The notes under the pieces: model-generated
What the model was told of the DNA's origin: nothing
Databases searched by the model: none
What the model saw: only the letters and a program-made list of their open reading frames with translations
Assembly (NCBI GenBank): GCA_001306305.2
Contig: CP155577.1
Coordinates: 2,649,501 to 2,713,500 of the forward strand
Direction of reading: 5' to 3'
Source of the DNA: Citromicrobium bathyomarinum
GTDB taxonomy: Bacteria > Pseudomonadota > Alphaproteobacteria > Sphingomonadales > Sphingomonadaceae
DNA length: 64,000 bases
Made by a program: the position numbers and the translations under genes
Part shown: positions 1 to 8,322 of the stretch, one piece after another
Layout of the letters: each line of letters begins with the position of its first letter
Position numbering within the stretch: the first letter of the stretch is position 1

Positions 1-2012
1 ACCTGCCAGCGGGCCGAGAGCTTGGGATTGACGGTCGAGCCCACCAGCCCGCCGTAATCCTCGAACCGAACCGCGCCGGTCAGCTCGAACCCGTCGAACA
101 CCTCCATCTGCGCCTCGGCAAACAGGGCGTAGACATCCTGCGACAGGCGCGCATCGGGATACTGGCCGAGGAAGGTGAACGCGCCGACCGGGAAGTTGGT
201 GTCGTTCGGATCGTCGAGGCACGAGCGGTCGCCATCGATCGCACATGGATACGCTTCGGGATCGCTGAACCGGTTGAGCGGATCGGTCGCGAAATTGGTC
301 TGCCGGAACTGGCCGCCGAAGGCATAGCCGAGCGTTCGGCCGAACACCTCGAAATCGCCGCTGAACACCGCATCGACGATAAACTGCTCTTCGGTCGCAC
401 GCGTACCACTCTGCTGGGAGAGGTAGTCGATCACTTCCTGCGAGTTCTCGTTACCCGGAACATAGGCCGGATTGGTCAGGCCCAGCGCCGGATTGCCCGG
501 CGCGGCGTTGATGAACGGGTTGAAGTACAGGCACCCGTTGGCACCCGGCGTGGTGCCAGTGCAATTGTCGCCACCAAAGCCGTTGAGCGCGCGCTGCAAG
601 CGGTCGCTGACCATGTCGTAGGAGAAGGCGAGGCGCGAGCTGCGGATATAGGTGCCGAAGGTTTGCAACGACAGATTGTCGGTCAGGTCGAAGTCGAACC
701 CGGCGGAAACCCGCCACGCATCGTTGATCGCCTGCCCCCGCCCGGCTCCGCGCTCGTCGAGCGGGTTTCCGCCCAGCGCAAAGGGCCGGAACAATACGAT
801 GGACGCAAGCACCGGCGTGAACAGGCGCGGCGGGGTGCCCGGCGCGAAGGTCTGTTCAAGAAAGGCCGCATAGCCCGGGTTGCTGGCGGGCACGGTGAAC
901 GCACTCGCGCTGCCCGGGCCGTTGGGGCCCTGGGTGATCGGATAGCTCGGCGAATAGCCAAGCTCCTTCAGCTCGGTATGCGAATAGAGCGCTTCGGCGG
1001 TGAAACGGACCGTGTCGGACAGGTCGACCAGCAGCTGGCCATAGAACTGATAGCGGTCTTCTTCCTCGATCAGGTTGACGAAGGGGATGTAGCTGTAGCG
1101 GCAGACCGGGAGCGGCGCGCCGACCGCGCGGGGGAACGCACCTTCGATTCCGCCCAGCGATTCACACGCATCCAAGCGATTGCCGTCGACCGCGAGGCCC
1201 AGCGAAGTCACCCCGCGTCCGGGGATGAACCCGAGCGGTGCATAGAGGCCCGGATTGCTGAGGAAGGAATAGCCGGTGGGATTGTCCGCGTAGGGCACCT
1301 GGGTGAAATCGCGTGCGGTCGTGGGCAGTTCGGATCTGTGCTGCCAGCCCGCCCCGATCATCAGGTTGGCCGCGCCCAGATCGAACCCGGCGAGCGCGCT
1401 GAGGCGATAATTATTGTCCGACCCGTCGACGAACTCGTAATCGCCGGCCAGCTCCACCCCGGTGAAATCGCGCCGGGTGACGAAGTTGGCGACGCCTGCG
1501 ATGGCATCCGAGCCGTAGGTGGAGGCGGCACCATCCTTGAGCACCTCGATCCGGTCCAGCGCGAACAGCGGGATCAGGTTGGTGTCCGCCGCGCCGTCGC
1601 CCGGCTCGGTTGCGAAGCGGCGGTTGTTGAACAGCACCAGCGTCCGCTCGCGCCCCAGGCTGCGCAGGTTGATCGAGCCGACGCCCTGGCTGCCGCCCGC
1701 GCCGTACTGGTTGGAATCGCCGAGCACCGGGCCGACCGAGGGGAGGCTCTTGATGAACTCCAGCGGGCTGTCGATCCCGCGCGCTTCCAGCTCCGCCTGA
1801 CCGAACACATCGACCGGCTGCGCGCCGTCTTCGCGCTGGCCCTTGATGTAGGATCCGGTGACCACGATCGTCACATCGGGTTCGGACTCGATCTGCTCGG
1901 CAAGCTCGGGCTGGTTCTGCGCGTCGCTGTCCGGGGTGGTCTGCGCCATTGCCGCAGGCGCGAACGCCAGGGCGCACGCGGTCCCCACCATGAAGTGCGA
2001 TTTACCAATCAT
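1..2012 (-). CDS. TonB-dependent receptor (C-terminal part beyond window)
   Basis: Outer-membrane, TonB-energised uptake receptor. The reading frame stays open from the ATG at 2012 to the window edge, about 670 codons, so the end of the beta-barrel is missing. Residues 1-23 form a signal peptide ending APAAMA before QTTP. A TonB-box-like stretch (DVTIVVTG) follows. A plug domain of roughly residues 55-165 contains QPVDVF, LNNRR-type and GSDAIAGVANFVTRR elements typical of the family. Aromatic-rich barrel strands follow. A strong Shine-Dalgarno (GGGGAGAGAG) lies just upstream of the ATG. The gene follows the esterase at 2061-3479 by 48 bp on the same strand, so the two are probably co-transcribed and the receptor likely imports the esterase substrate or product. 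The ligand cannot be read from the sequence. Confidence 0.93.
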   Translation of the reverse strand, partial: MIGKSHFMVGTACALAFAPAAMAQTTPDSDAQNQPELAEQIESEPDVTIVVTGSYIKGQREDGAQPVDVFGQAELEARGIDSPLEFIKSLPSVGPVLGDSNQYGAGGSQGVGSINLRSLGRERTLVLFNNRRFATEPGDGAADTNLIPLFALDRIEVLKDGAASTYGSDAIAGVANFVTRRDFTGVELAGDYEFVDGSDNNYRLSALAGFDLGAANLMIGAGWQHRSELPTTARDFTQVPYADNPTGYSFLSNPGLYAPLGFIPGRGVTSLGLAVDGNRLDACESLGGIEGAFPRAVGAPLPVCRYSYIPFVNLIEEEDRYQFYGQLLVDLSDTVRFTAEALYSHTELKELGYSPSYPITQGPNGPGSASAFTVPASNPGYAAFLEQTFAPGTPPRLFTPVLASIVLFRPFALGGNPLDERGAGRGQAINDAWRVSAGFDFDLTDNLSLQTFGTYIRSSRLAFSYDMVSDRLQRALNGFGGDNCTGTTPGANGCLYFNPFINAAPGNPALGLTNPAYVPGNENSQEVIDYLSQQSGTRATEEQFIVDAVFSGDFEVFGRTLGYAFGGQFRQTNFATDPLNRFSDPEAYPCAIDGDRSCLDDPNDTNFPVGAFTFLGQYPDARLSQDVYALFAEAQMEVFDGFELTGAVRFEDYGGLVGSTVNPKLSARWQ

Positions 2013-2060
2013 TTCTCTCTCCCCAACATCGCCGTTTTCCGGCGTTTTTATTCGGTCGGA

Positions 2061-3479
2061 CTATTCGTCCTGTGTGGTGGCATCCTCCTCGGGGCCGTCC
2101 GGCAGCGCGTCCGCCGGGGCCATCCGCAGACCCGCGGTTTCGATCAGCGCCGCCGAGCCACCCGGGCTGTAGGCCTGCCATGTGAAGCCGTCGGCGCACG
2201 CGAAGTCTCTCGCCCCGGGCGCCATCTTTGCGAAGGCCACCCAGCAGCCGTTGACCGTGTCGGCGAGCGCGCGGTCGGCGGCGTCGGCGCGCTCCCCGCC
2301 CCAGCTCGACCGGTCGATCGAATCGAAGGTGAACATCAGCTCGGCCGAGTGGATCGGCCCTTCGCCCCATTCGCTCGCGCGGAAGGCGGGCGTGTGGTCG
2401 AAGCGGTAGAGGAAGGCCGGTGCGCCGGTGTCTCCCGCCAGCGCGGCGAGCGTGCGCGCGGCGGCAAAACCCTTCTCGCCCCTGTTGGTGCCAACCAGTA
2501 CCGGCACGTCGGTTTCCTTGCCCGCCCGCAGTGCGGCGATGGTCGATGTCGGCTTGAAAGCCGGGTCCGGCGTGAAGAAGAAGCCCGCGCGCAGCGGCTC
2601 CGAAGCGGCGAAGGTCTGCGCGGAAATGCTGCGTAACTCGTCCGCTGTCACGTCCGGGCCGATGCCGATCGTCTCCAGCGCCTCGATCGCCATGCGCTCA
2701 GCATCCGCCTCCGGGCGGTCTGGCAGCAGCAGGCTGCCCGACTGCACGATTGCCTTGTCGAACAGGCCCTTCGCGGACGGCAGCGACAGCAGGTTGACGA
2801 CGATCCCGCCCCCGGCCGACTGGCCAGCGACGGTCACCTGTTCGGCATCGCCGCCGAAGGCCGCGATATTGTCCCGCACCCATTCGAGCACGGCGACCGC
2901 ATCCTGCAGCGCGTAATTGCCCTGCGGCTCATCCGGGTGCTGCGCATCGAGCGCGGGATGGACGAAGTTCGCCAGCGCCCCCAGGCGGTAATTGACGCTG
3001 ACCGTGATGACGCCCTGCTGCGCGTTGGCCGTCCCGTCGTAAGAGCCGAGACTGCCCGCGCCGAGGAAGAACGCACCGCCGTGGAACCAGACCAGCACGG
3101 GCGCATCCTGTGCATTCTCCGGCGCGGTGATGGTGAGATAGAGGCAGTCTTCCGACTGGGCTCCGTTCACCCCGCCGAAATTCGCGACCGTGGTGTCGGT
3201 ATCGACCGGCTGGGCGCAGGGCGGTTCGTGAGCGGTCGCTGCGCGAACACCCGCCCAAGGCTCCACCGGCTGCGGAGCGCGCCAGCGATTTTCTCCTGCC
3301 GGGGCAGCGGCATAGGGCACGCCTCGAAAAACCAGTACGCCGTTTTCGCGCGATCCCATGAGGGTGCCCGCGTCGACATCGACCTCCACACCGTCGATCG
3401 GGTCTGGCATTTGAGCGCCAAGAGCCTGCGGCACTAGGCCGGTGGCAACAACGGCCAAAGCCGCCAAAAACCGCGCCAT
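2061..3479 (-). CDS. Exported type-B carboxylesterase (COesterase family)
   Basis: Alpha/beta-hydrolase fold esterase of 472 residues, the usual length for bacterial type-B carboxylesterases, which hydrolyse carboxylic esters. Residues 1-22 (MARFLAALAVVATGLVPQALGA) are a Sec signal peptide. The family signatures are FRGVPYA (51-57), the EDCLYL block (110-115), the oxyanion HGG at about 133-135 and the nucleophile elbow GQSAG with Ser221. A late HSAE motif supplies the likely catalytic His. The start at 3479 is chosen over an ATG 20 codons upstream because it opens the signal peptide and follows GGAGGGGAGA. It is upstream of the TonB receptor on the same strand. It is one of three paralogous esterases in the first 14 kb. 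Substrate unknown. Confidence 0.93.
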   Translation of the reverse strand: MARFLAALAVVATGLVPQALGAQMPDPIDGVEVDVDAGTLMGSRENGVLVFRGVPYAAAPAGENRWRAPQPVEPWAGVRAATAHEPPCAQPVDTDTTVANFGGVNGAQSEDCLYLTITAPENAQDAPVLVWFHGGAFFLGAGSLGSYDGTANAQQGVITVSVNYRLGALANFVHPALDAQHPDEPQGNYALQDAVAVLEWVRDNIAAFGGDAEQVTVAGQSAGGGIVVNLLSLPSAKGLFDKAIVQSGSLLLPDRPEADAERMAIEALETIGIGPDVTADELRSISAQTFAASEPLRAGFFFTPDPAFKPTSTIAALRAGKETDVPVLVGTNRGEKGFAAARTLAALAGDTGAPAFLYRFDHTPAFRASEWGEGPIHSAELMFTFDSIDRSSWGGERADAADRALADTVNGCWVAFAKMAPGARDFACADGFTWQAYSPGGSAALIETAGLRMAPADALPDGPEEDATTQDE

Positions 3480-3541
3480 TCTCCCCTCCACATCCTTATT
3501 TCCAACCGTCATAGCGCACCATTTACAATCTAACAACAAGC

Positions 3542-3565
3542 ATATTCGAATATCGGGTACGATAT
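3542..3565. promoter_or_regulatory. Overlapping palindromes in a divergent intergenic region
   Basis: The 355-bp gap between the esterase (minus) and the TetR-type gene (plus) contains a perfect 12-bp palindrome ATATTCGAATAT at 3542-3553. It overlaps a second inverted repeat, ATATC-gggtac-GATAT, at 3550-3565. The stretch is AT-rich compared with its surroundings and close to the esterase start, so it is a candidate operator/promoter, perhaps for the adjacent TetR-type protein. The rest of the gap holds the 129-bp element at 3641-3769. Confidence 0.35.
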
Positions 3566-3640
3566 CGAGACGGATTTTTTACAAGTCTGCACACGCCATG
3601 ACGGCCACCCGCGGCATGCGCGGGCAGCGGAGCCACCGGG

Positions 3641-3769
3641 GCGCTGTCCTACACCTCGCCATTCGCGCTAGGACGGGCTGCACCGGATGGCCGGGGACCG
3701 GATTCGAAAGGCGCCCCCCCGGAAGGGGACGTTTTCTCCCCCTGGACAGTGTGTCAGGTGTGTCAGGCT
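3641..3769 (+). repeat. 129-bp structured dispersed element, copy A
   Basis: A non-coding element whose two ends closely match an inverted copy at 14244-14372. It starts with CGCTGTCCTACA and ends with CTGGACAG followed by two perfect tandem 9-mers TGTGTCAGG (3750-3758 and 3759-3767). CTGTCC (3644-3649) and GGACAG (3744-3749) form short terminal inverted repeats. Internal hairpins include GTCCTA/TAGGAC near the left end and a GGGG...CCCC stem near the right end. The middle is diverged from copy B, but both copies are 129 bp long. It looks like a REP/MITE-type sequence; the family is not one I recognise. Confidence 0.75.
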
Positions 3770-3834
3770 GGCGAGCGGCGCGCAGCGCTCCTGCGGCTGG
3801 ACACACCGATGATGATGGGAATATCCAAGCGACC

Positions 3835-4683
3835 ATGGAACTGACCCGCGCCGAGCTGTTCGAACGAATATGGTCCGAACCCATTGGGTCGGTCGCCGCC
3901 CGCTATGGCCTGACCGGCAATGGCCTCGCCAAGATCTGCGACCGGCTCGACATTCCGCGCCCGCCGCGATCGCACTGGACCCGCAGCGCATCCGCGCGCG
4001 ACCCGCGCCCCGACCTGCCCCCCGCCCCGATCGGCCTGAGCGAGACCTTCGCCCTCGGCCAACGGCAGCCGCGCAAGTCGCCCGGCACCCGCACACGCAT
4101 GACTGCCGAGGAGCGGCGTCAGCACCTGATGGACACTGCCAGCGAGCTGGCGCTCAAGGAGGGGCTGTCGGCGGTGACGATCCGCGAGGTCGCGCGGCTT
4201 GCCGGGATCAGCGAAACCCAGGTGCACAACTGCTTCGGCGGGCGGACCGAGCTGCTGCTGGCGCTCGCGCGGCGCGAGATCGCGACCCAGGAAACCCAGC
4301 GGCGCAAGCGGATCGCGCGCGGCACGAACCATCAGACCCGGGTGATGCTCTCGACCATCGGATATCTGCACGAAGCTGCGCAGCGCGGGCCCTTGCTGCA
4401 AATGCTGCTGCGCACGCCCGAGGTCCGCGACGCGCTGAAGCCCGAATGGGTGGCGCAGAGCAATGCGGCGCGCGCGCCGATCCTCCAGCAGCTGGTCGGA
4501 AAGCGCAAGATGGACCTGCAGAGCGCGCGCGCATCGACCGCCGCACTGGCTGCGGTCAGCCTCAAGGCGGGCGGTATCGTGGCGAGCAGGCGCGCGCCCT
4601 TCGCGATGGTCGAGGAAATCTGCCTCACCGTGATCATGGCCGGGGTCCACAGCGGCGACACCCTCGCCGCGGAAGCCGACTAG
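3835..4683 (+). CDS. TetR-type regulator with an extra N-terminal DNA-binding-like domain
   Basis: A 282-residue regulator, longer than the usual 190-220 of TetR proteins. Residues about 92-138 are a canonical TetR helix-turn-helix (VTIREVARLAGISETQVHNCF). An all-helical C-terminal ligand-binding region follows. The additional N-terminal part (about 3-48) reads LTRAELFERIWSEP...YGLTGNGLAKICDRLDIPRPPRSHW. It matches a motif common in alphaproteobacterial proteins of unknown function (R-x-E-L-[YF]-x-x-[VI]-W-x-x-P ... L-A-K-[IC]-C ... I-P-x-P-P-x-x-[YH]-W) and itself looks helix-turn-helix-like. ATG 3835 is the first in-frame start before this domain, but no good Shine-Dalgarno precedes it. The stop overlaps the convergent TetR gene by 4 bp. 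Likely a local regulator of the esterase/receptor genes. Confidence 0.85.
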   Translation: MELTRAELFERIWSEPIGSVAARYGLTGNGLAKICDRLDIPRPPRSHWTRSASARDPRPDLPPAPIGLSETFALGQRQPRKSPGTRTRMTAEERRQHLMDTASELALKEGLSAVTIREVARLAGISETQVHNCFGGRTELLLALARREIATQETQRRKRIARGTNHQTRVMLSTIGYLHEAAQRGPLLQMLLRTPEVRDALKPEWVAQSNAARAPILQQLVGKRKMDLQSARASTAALAAVSLKAGGIVASRRAPFAMVEEICLTVIMAGVHSGDTLAAEAD

Positions 4684-5273
4684 GTTGCCGGGGCGACCGC
4701 GAACCCGTCTACCGAGGCGGTGACCAGCCGGCGGCAGGTCGCATGCGCGGTCTCGCGATCGATCTCCCCGCCGCGCACCAGACGCGCCAGCGCCTCGGGT
4801 ATCCCGGCGGTGAGTTCGAGCAGGACGAACGCCTCGCGCGGCGCTAGGCTGAGCGCACGGCGCGTATCCTCGGCAACGCGCCGCAGCAGGCGGCGAAACT
4901 GCCGCTGGCTCTCCGCGCCGAGCGGACTGTCCTGATGCCGTTCGCGCAGGATCAGCTGCAGGATCGGACCGCTCTCGATCAGGTAGTCGAGATAGGCGGC
5001 ATAGGCCGCGCTGGCACGTTCGCGATAGCCCGCCTCTGCGGAATCCAGCTCGGGCAGGATCCGCGCGGCAAGCCGGTCGAGGTGCTGCAGGAACAGCGCA
5101 TCGATGATCGCAGGAACGCCGTCGAAATAGACGTAGAGGAGGCTGCGGCTGACCCCCACCCGGTCGGCCACCTCGCCGAGCGAGATGTTGAGTGTCCGGC
5201 CTTCGCGGATCAGCGTCTGCGCTGCGTCGAGCAGCTGCTGCTCGCGATCACCCTCTGCCGACATGGCTTCCAT
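4680..5273 (-). CDS. TetR/AcrR family transcriptional regulator
   Basis: A 197-residue TetR-type repressor of normal length. The N-terminal helix-turn-helix spans about residues 15-60 (LNISLGEVADRVGVSRSLLYVYFDG). The rest is helical, with an effector-binding domain of the type found in regulators of acyl-CoA metabolism (LRERHQDSPLG region). Two ATGs are possible, 5273 and 5264; neither has a strong Shine-Dalgarno and the longer is given. It is divergent from the MmgE/PrpD gene across about 130 bp and converges on the preceding TetR gene, so the MmgE/PrpD gene is its most likely target. Ligand unknown. Confidence 0.9.
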   Translation of the reverse strand: MEAMSAEGDREQQLLDAAQTLIREGRTLNISLGEVADRVGVSRSLLYVYFDGVPAIIDALFLQHLDRLAARILPELDSAEAGYRERASAAYAAYLDYLIESGPILQLILRERHQDSPLGAESQRQFRRLLRRVAEDTRRALSLAPREAFVLLELTAGIPEALARLVRGGEIDRETAHATCRRLVTASVDGFAVAPAT

Positions 5274-5402
5274 AGGCCCGCTGTGCCGCGCACTCACGAA
5301 ATTGGCAAGGTCGCCACCCCCACTCTCCCACGCTTTATCACTATTGGTTTGACTGTCAGAGGTCGCCTCGTCACCCTGAACGCCAAGAGAGGGAGAACCG
5401 GG

Positions 5403-6914
5403 GTGAGCGAGGGTATCGGCAAGGGCATGACACGGCGCGGACTTATCAAGGCGGGATCGGCGGCGGGCGCGCTGGCAGTCACGGCCCCGGCGCTGGCCGC
5501 ACGCCAGGCGACCGCCGCACCGGTTGCCGAGCCATCGGAGTGGCGCGAGATCACCCCCGCTTTGACCGCCTACATCGCCGGAGCGCGGGGGCACCGCATA
5601 CCCGCCGCTATCCGAGAACGCGCGCGGCTCCACATTCTCGATACGCTGGCCGCGATCGTGGCCTGCCAGCCGCTCGAAGCGGCGAAGCTTGGGCGCAGCT
5701 ATGCCGCTGCCATGTCGCCCCACGGGAAAAGCCCGATCCTCGCATCGCGCCAGACCGCCTCGCCCGTCGATGCAGTGTTCGCCTCGGCGATGACGGCGCA
5801 CGCGGCGGAGATCAACGACTTCATCCCCTCTGCCTATGTCCAGCCGGGCCCCGCCATCGTGCCGGTTGCGCTGGAAGCGGCGCGCCAGAACGGACGCACC
5901 GGCGCGGAGCTGGTCGGCGCGGTGACCGCGGGGTACGAAATCGCGGGCCGGCTGCCCAAGGCGATCGGCACGCGCAACCTCTACCTCGCCGGGCTCGCCA
6001 ACCATGGCGTTGCCCCCACCTTCGGGGCGGCGGCCGCTGCGGCCCCACTGATGGGCCTGTCGGCGGAACAGGTCGATCACATGCTCGCCTACTGTGCGCA
6101 GCAGGCGTCGGGGTCGTGGCAATGGCTGCTCGACGTGCGACACGTGGAGAAGGCCTTCGTCTTCGGGGGCATGGGCGCGCGCAACGGGATGCAGGCCGCG
6201 CAGATGGCGAAGCTGGGCTTCACCGGCGTGCCCGCCAGCTTCGACAACGAGAACGCCTGGTTCCGCTGGCGCGCGTTCCAGGGCGAAGGCGCGGACCATG
6301 CCTCGCTGGTCGAGGGCCTGCACGAGCATTACGAATTGTCGCTCTCAGCGATGAAACGCTATCCCGTAGGCGGGCCGACACAGCCCGCCGTCCGCGCTTT
6401 GCTCGACCTGCGGCAGACCGTGCGGCCCGACGAGGTGGAGAGCATCACCGTGGCCATGCCCGGCGAGGCGGCGACTTTCGAGCGCGCCAACATGCCTGCG
6501 CTCAACATCCCCTATCTCGCCGCGATCATCATGCTCGACGGACGGCTCGATTTCGTCTCCGCGCAATCGCTCGAGCGGCAGGAGAGCGACACGACGGCAC
6601 AGGCCTTCGCACGCAAGGTCACGGTGGTGCGCGACGAGGCGCAGGAGACCGGCGAAGGCGAGGACCGCACCGAGAGTGCGCGGGTCACGCTGTTGCGCAA
6701 AGACGGGACGCGCGAGGAACGCTACGTGGCCTACGTCCCCGGCTTCCCCACCCACCCGCTGTCGAAAGCCGAGGTGGAAGTGAAGGCCCACGAACTGGTC
6801 GAGCCGGTGCTGGGCACGCGCAAGGCGGATCGCCTGGTCGCGCTATGCGATGGGCTGGACAGTGCCGAGAGCGTCGATCCGATCATCGATCTGATGCGCT
6901 TCGAGAGCGCCTGA
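5403..6914 (+). CDS. MmgE/PrpD family protein with Tat-type leader
   Basis: A 503-residue protein of the MmgE/PrpD family. Known members include 2-methylcitrate dehydratase and cis-aconitate decarboxylase; the family removes or isomerises groups on small carboxylic acids. A GTG start at 5403 is chosen because GAGGGAGA lies six bases upstream. An in-frame ATG at 5427 is the alternative. Just after it comes a twin-arginine-like leader, TRRGLIKAGSAAGALAV, ending near ALAARQA, which suggests export of a folded protein. That is unusual for a family that is mostly cytoplasmic. The body shows the family features: an N-terminal helical domain with HILDTLAAIVA, HAAEINDF and NHGVAPTFGAAAAAA, and a C-terminal domain from about residue 270. 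Its actual substrate is not predictable. Confidence 0.88.
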   Translation: MSEGIGKGMTRRGLIKAGSAAGALAVTAPALAARQATAAPVAEPSEWREITPALTAYIAGARGHRIPAAIRERARLHILDTLAAIVACQPLEAAKLGRSYAAAMSPHGKSPILASRQTASPVDAVFASAMTAHAAEINDFIPSAYVQPGPAIVPVALEAARQNGRTGAELVGAVTAGYEIAGRLPKAIGTRNLYLAGLANHGVAPTFGAAAAAAPLMGLSAEQVDHMLAYCAQQASGSWQWLLDVRHVEKAFVFGGMGARNGMQAAQMAKLGFTGVPASFDNENAWFRWRAFQGEGADHASLVEGLHEHYELSLSAMKRYPVGGPTQPAVRALLDLRQTVRPDEVESITVAMPGEAATFERANMPALNIPYLAAIIMLDGRLDFVSAQSLERQESDTTAQAFARKVTVVRDEAQETGEGEDRTESARVTLLRKDGTREERYVAYVPGFPTHPLSKAEVEVKAHELVEPVLGTRKADRLVALCDGLDSAESVDPIIDLMRFESA

Positions 6915-6929
6915 CGACGGACAAAAAAG

Positions 6930-6956
6930 GGGGGAGCACCACGCGGATGCTCCCCC
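6930..6956 (-). terminator. Intrinsic terminator between convergent genes
   Basis: Perfect 9-bp inverted repeat GGGGGAGCA/TGCTCCCCC with a 9-nt loop. On the minus strand the stem is followed by a run of T residues (the A-run at 6923-6928), so it mainly terminates the amidohydrolase transcript. It may also stop the MmgE/PrpD transcript. Confidence 0.8.
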
Positions 6957-6975
6957 AGTCGACATGAGAGGAAGC

Positions 6976-8154
6976 TTACTCGGCCGCTTCGGCCAGCGCT
7001 TCGCTCTTGCGGTACATCATGTGGTCGTAGTTGGTGCGGTAGAACATGTCCTTCACCTCCTCGTCGAACCCTTCGAGCGAGGCCTCGAACTTGCCGTAAG
7101 GGTCCTTCGTGCCTTCGGGGTGCGGATAGTCGCTCGAGAACAGGTAGAGCTCGGGCGCGGAATCGCGGATCATGTGGCCCACGTCCTCATTCGGGAACGG
7201 CGTGAAGCGGACCGCGCGCTTGAGGTACTCCGACGGCATCAGATCCATGTCCTTCAGGTACTGGTCGGTCTTGTTGAACGAGTACCAGCCGTGGTCGAGC
7301 ATGCGCAGGAACTCGGGCACCCAGCCCGCCCCGCTCTCGATCACGCCGCCGCGCAGATCGGGGAAGCGCTGGAACACGCCATCATAGACCATCGCGGTGA
7401 GGAACTCCTGCGGCGCGTACCACAGGCACATGAAGTCCGGGAAACGCAGGTTCTCGCCCCCGCCGTGCAGATCCGCCGCGCGCTCACGCCCGTTGTTGCG
7501 GAACTTGGCCGGCTGGGTCTTCGTGCCGGGGCCGATGTGCAGCATGAAGGGTATCTTGTTGTCCTCAAGGTACTGCCAGAACGGATCGAAATCGGGGTGC
7601 CCGGGGCTCTTGTCGCCCGCCGGCCCTGCGCTGAACATCACTGCCTTCGCACCCGCGCTCACCGCGCGCTTCGCCTCGGCAAGGCCACGCTCGGGATCGT
7701 CGAGCGGAGTGAAGGCGACGCAATCCATGCGCGCGTCGGCATCGCAGAACTCCTGCTGCGCCTTGTTGAGCGCGGTGGCCGCAGCGTAGCGCTGGTCGTC
7801 GGTTTCCGCCTTGGTGATCGCGCCCAGCCCGAAGGTGGGGAACACCAACTGGCGTTCGAAGCCGAGCCAGTCGAGCGCTTCGACGCGTTCCTCCTTGTCG
7901 AACCCGCCATAGCCGAGCCAGCCCTTGGCGCCCTGGATCGGGTTCTCGAGCGCCTTGGCGCGCGCCTCGGGGTCGTTCTTGCGCGCCTTGGCGGCGTCGA
8001 TCATCTTCACGATGCGGTCGCCGCCCTCGCGCTTCGAGTACACCTCCGAATACATCTCCTTGTACTCGCCTTCGAGATGGTCGGCGAGCCAGTCCTGCGT
8101 TTCCATCGTGTGCGAATCGGCGTCGTTCACGATCCGGCCCTTGGTATAGGTCAT
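6976..8154 (-). CDS. Amidohydrolase-2 family metal-dependent hydrolase
   Basis: A 392-residue TIM-barrel protein of the amidohydrolase-2 group, related to ACMSD-type decarboxylases and hydrolases. The opening DADSH (11-15) replaces the usual DxH metal motif. The HIGPG segment and the late SSDYPHPEG motif, with its conserved Asp and His, are family signatures. No signal peptide, so cytoplasmic. The start at 8154 opens directly into the barrel. The gene is divergent from the thioesterase/VOC pair and has its own terminator. Proteins of this type occur in aromatic and lipid catabolic clusters; the reaction (ring-acid decarboxylation or hydrolysis) cannot be told from sequence. Confidence 0.88.
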   Translation of the reverse strand: MTYTKGRIVNDADSHTMETQDWLADHLEGEYKEMYSEVYSKREGGDRIVKMIDAAKARKNDPEARAKALENPIQGAKGWLGYGGFDKEERVEALDWLGFERQLVFPTFGLGAITKAETDDQRYAAATALNKAQQEFCDADARMDCVAFTPLDDPERGLAEAKRAVSAGAKAVMFSAGPAGDKSPGHPDFDPFWQYLEDNKIPFMLHIGPGTKTQPAKFRNNGRERAADLHGGGENLRFPDFMCLWYAPQEFLTAMVYDGVFQRFPDLRGGVIESGAGWVPEFLRMLDHGWYSFNKTDQYLKDMDLMPSEYLKRAVRFTPFPNEDVGHMIRDSAPELYLFSSDYPHPEGTKDPYGKFEASLEGFDEEVKDMFYRTNYDHMMYRKSEALAEAAE

Positions 8155-8181
8155 CAGCTTCTCCCTGCGTTGTCCCGAGCA

Positions 8182-8210
8182 CATTGTCACACTAGTTGTT
8201 ACGGTGTCAA
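8182..8210 (-). promoter_or_regulatory. Candidate promoter for the amidohydrolase gene
   Basis: On the minus strand a consensus -35 TTGACA (8210-8205) is followed after 16 nt by GACAAT (8188-8183), about 30 bp before the ATG at 8154. The same stretch carries an imperfect inverted repeat (TTGTcaCAC ... GTGTcaACAA), which could bind a TetR-type repressor. The 168-bp divergent gap must also contain the promoter of the thioesterase gene. Confidence 0.5.
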
Positions 8211-8322
8211 CAATGGTGAGCGGAAGCGCCTGCAAAGCGAAGTTTGGCACATTTCGCCGCAGCGGCTTGCTATCGCGGGCGCGGCTGAATATCCGGTATG
8301 GAAAACTTGGGGGAGGCTCAAC

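Noticed and set aside
663-2636. Long plus-strand open frame opposite the TonB receptor and esterase
   Set aside because: Its translation is Arg/Gly-rich without motifs and lies antisense to two clear genes; a high-GC shadow frame.
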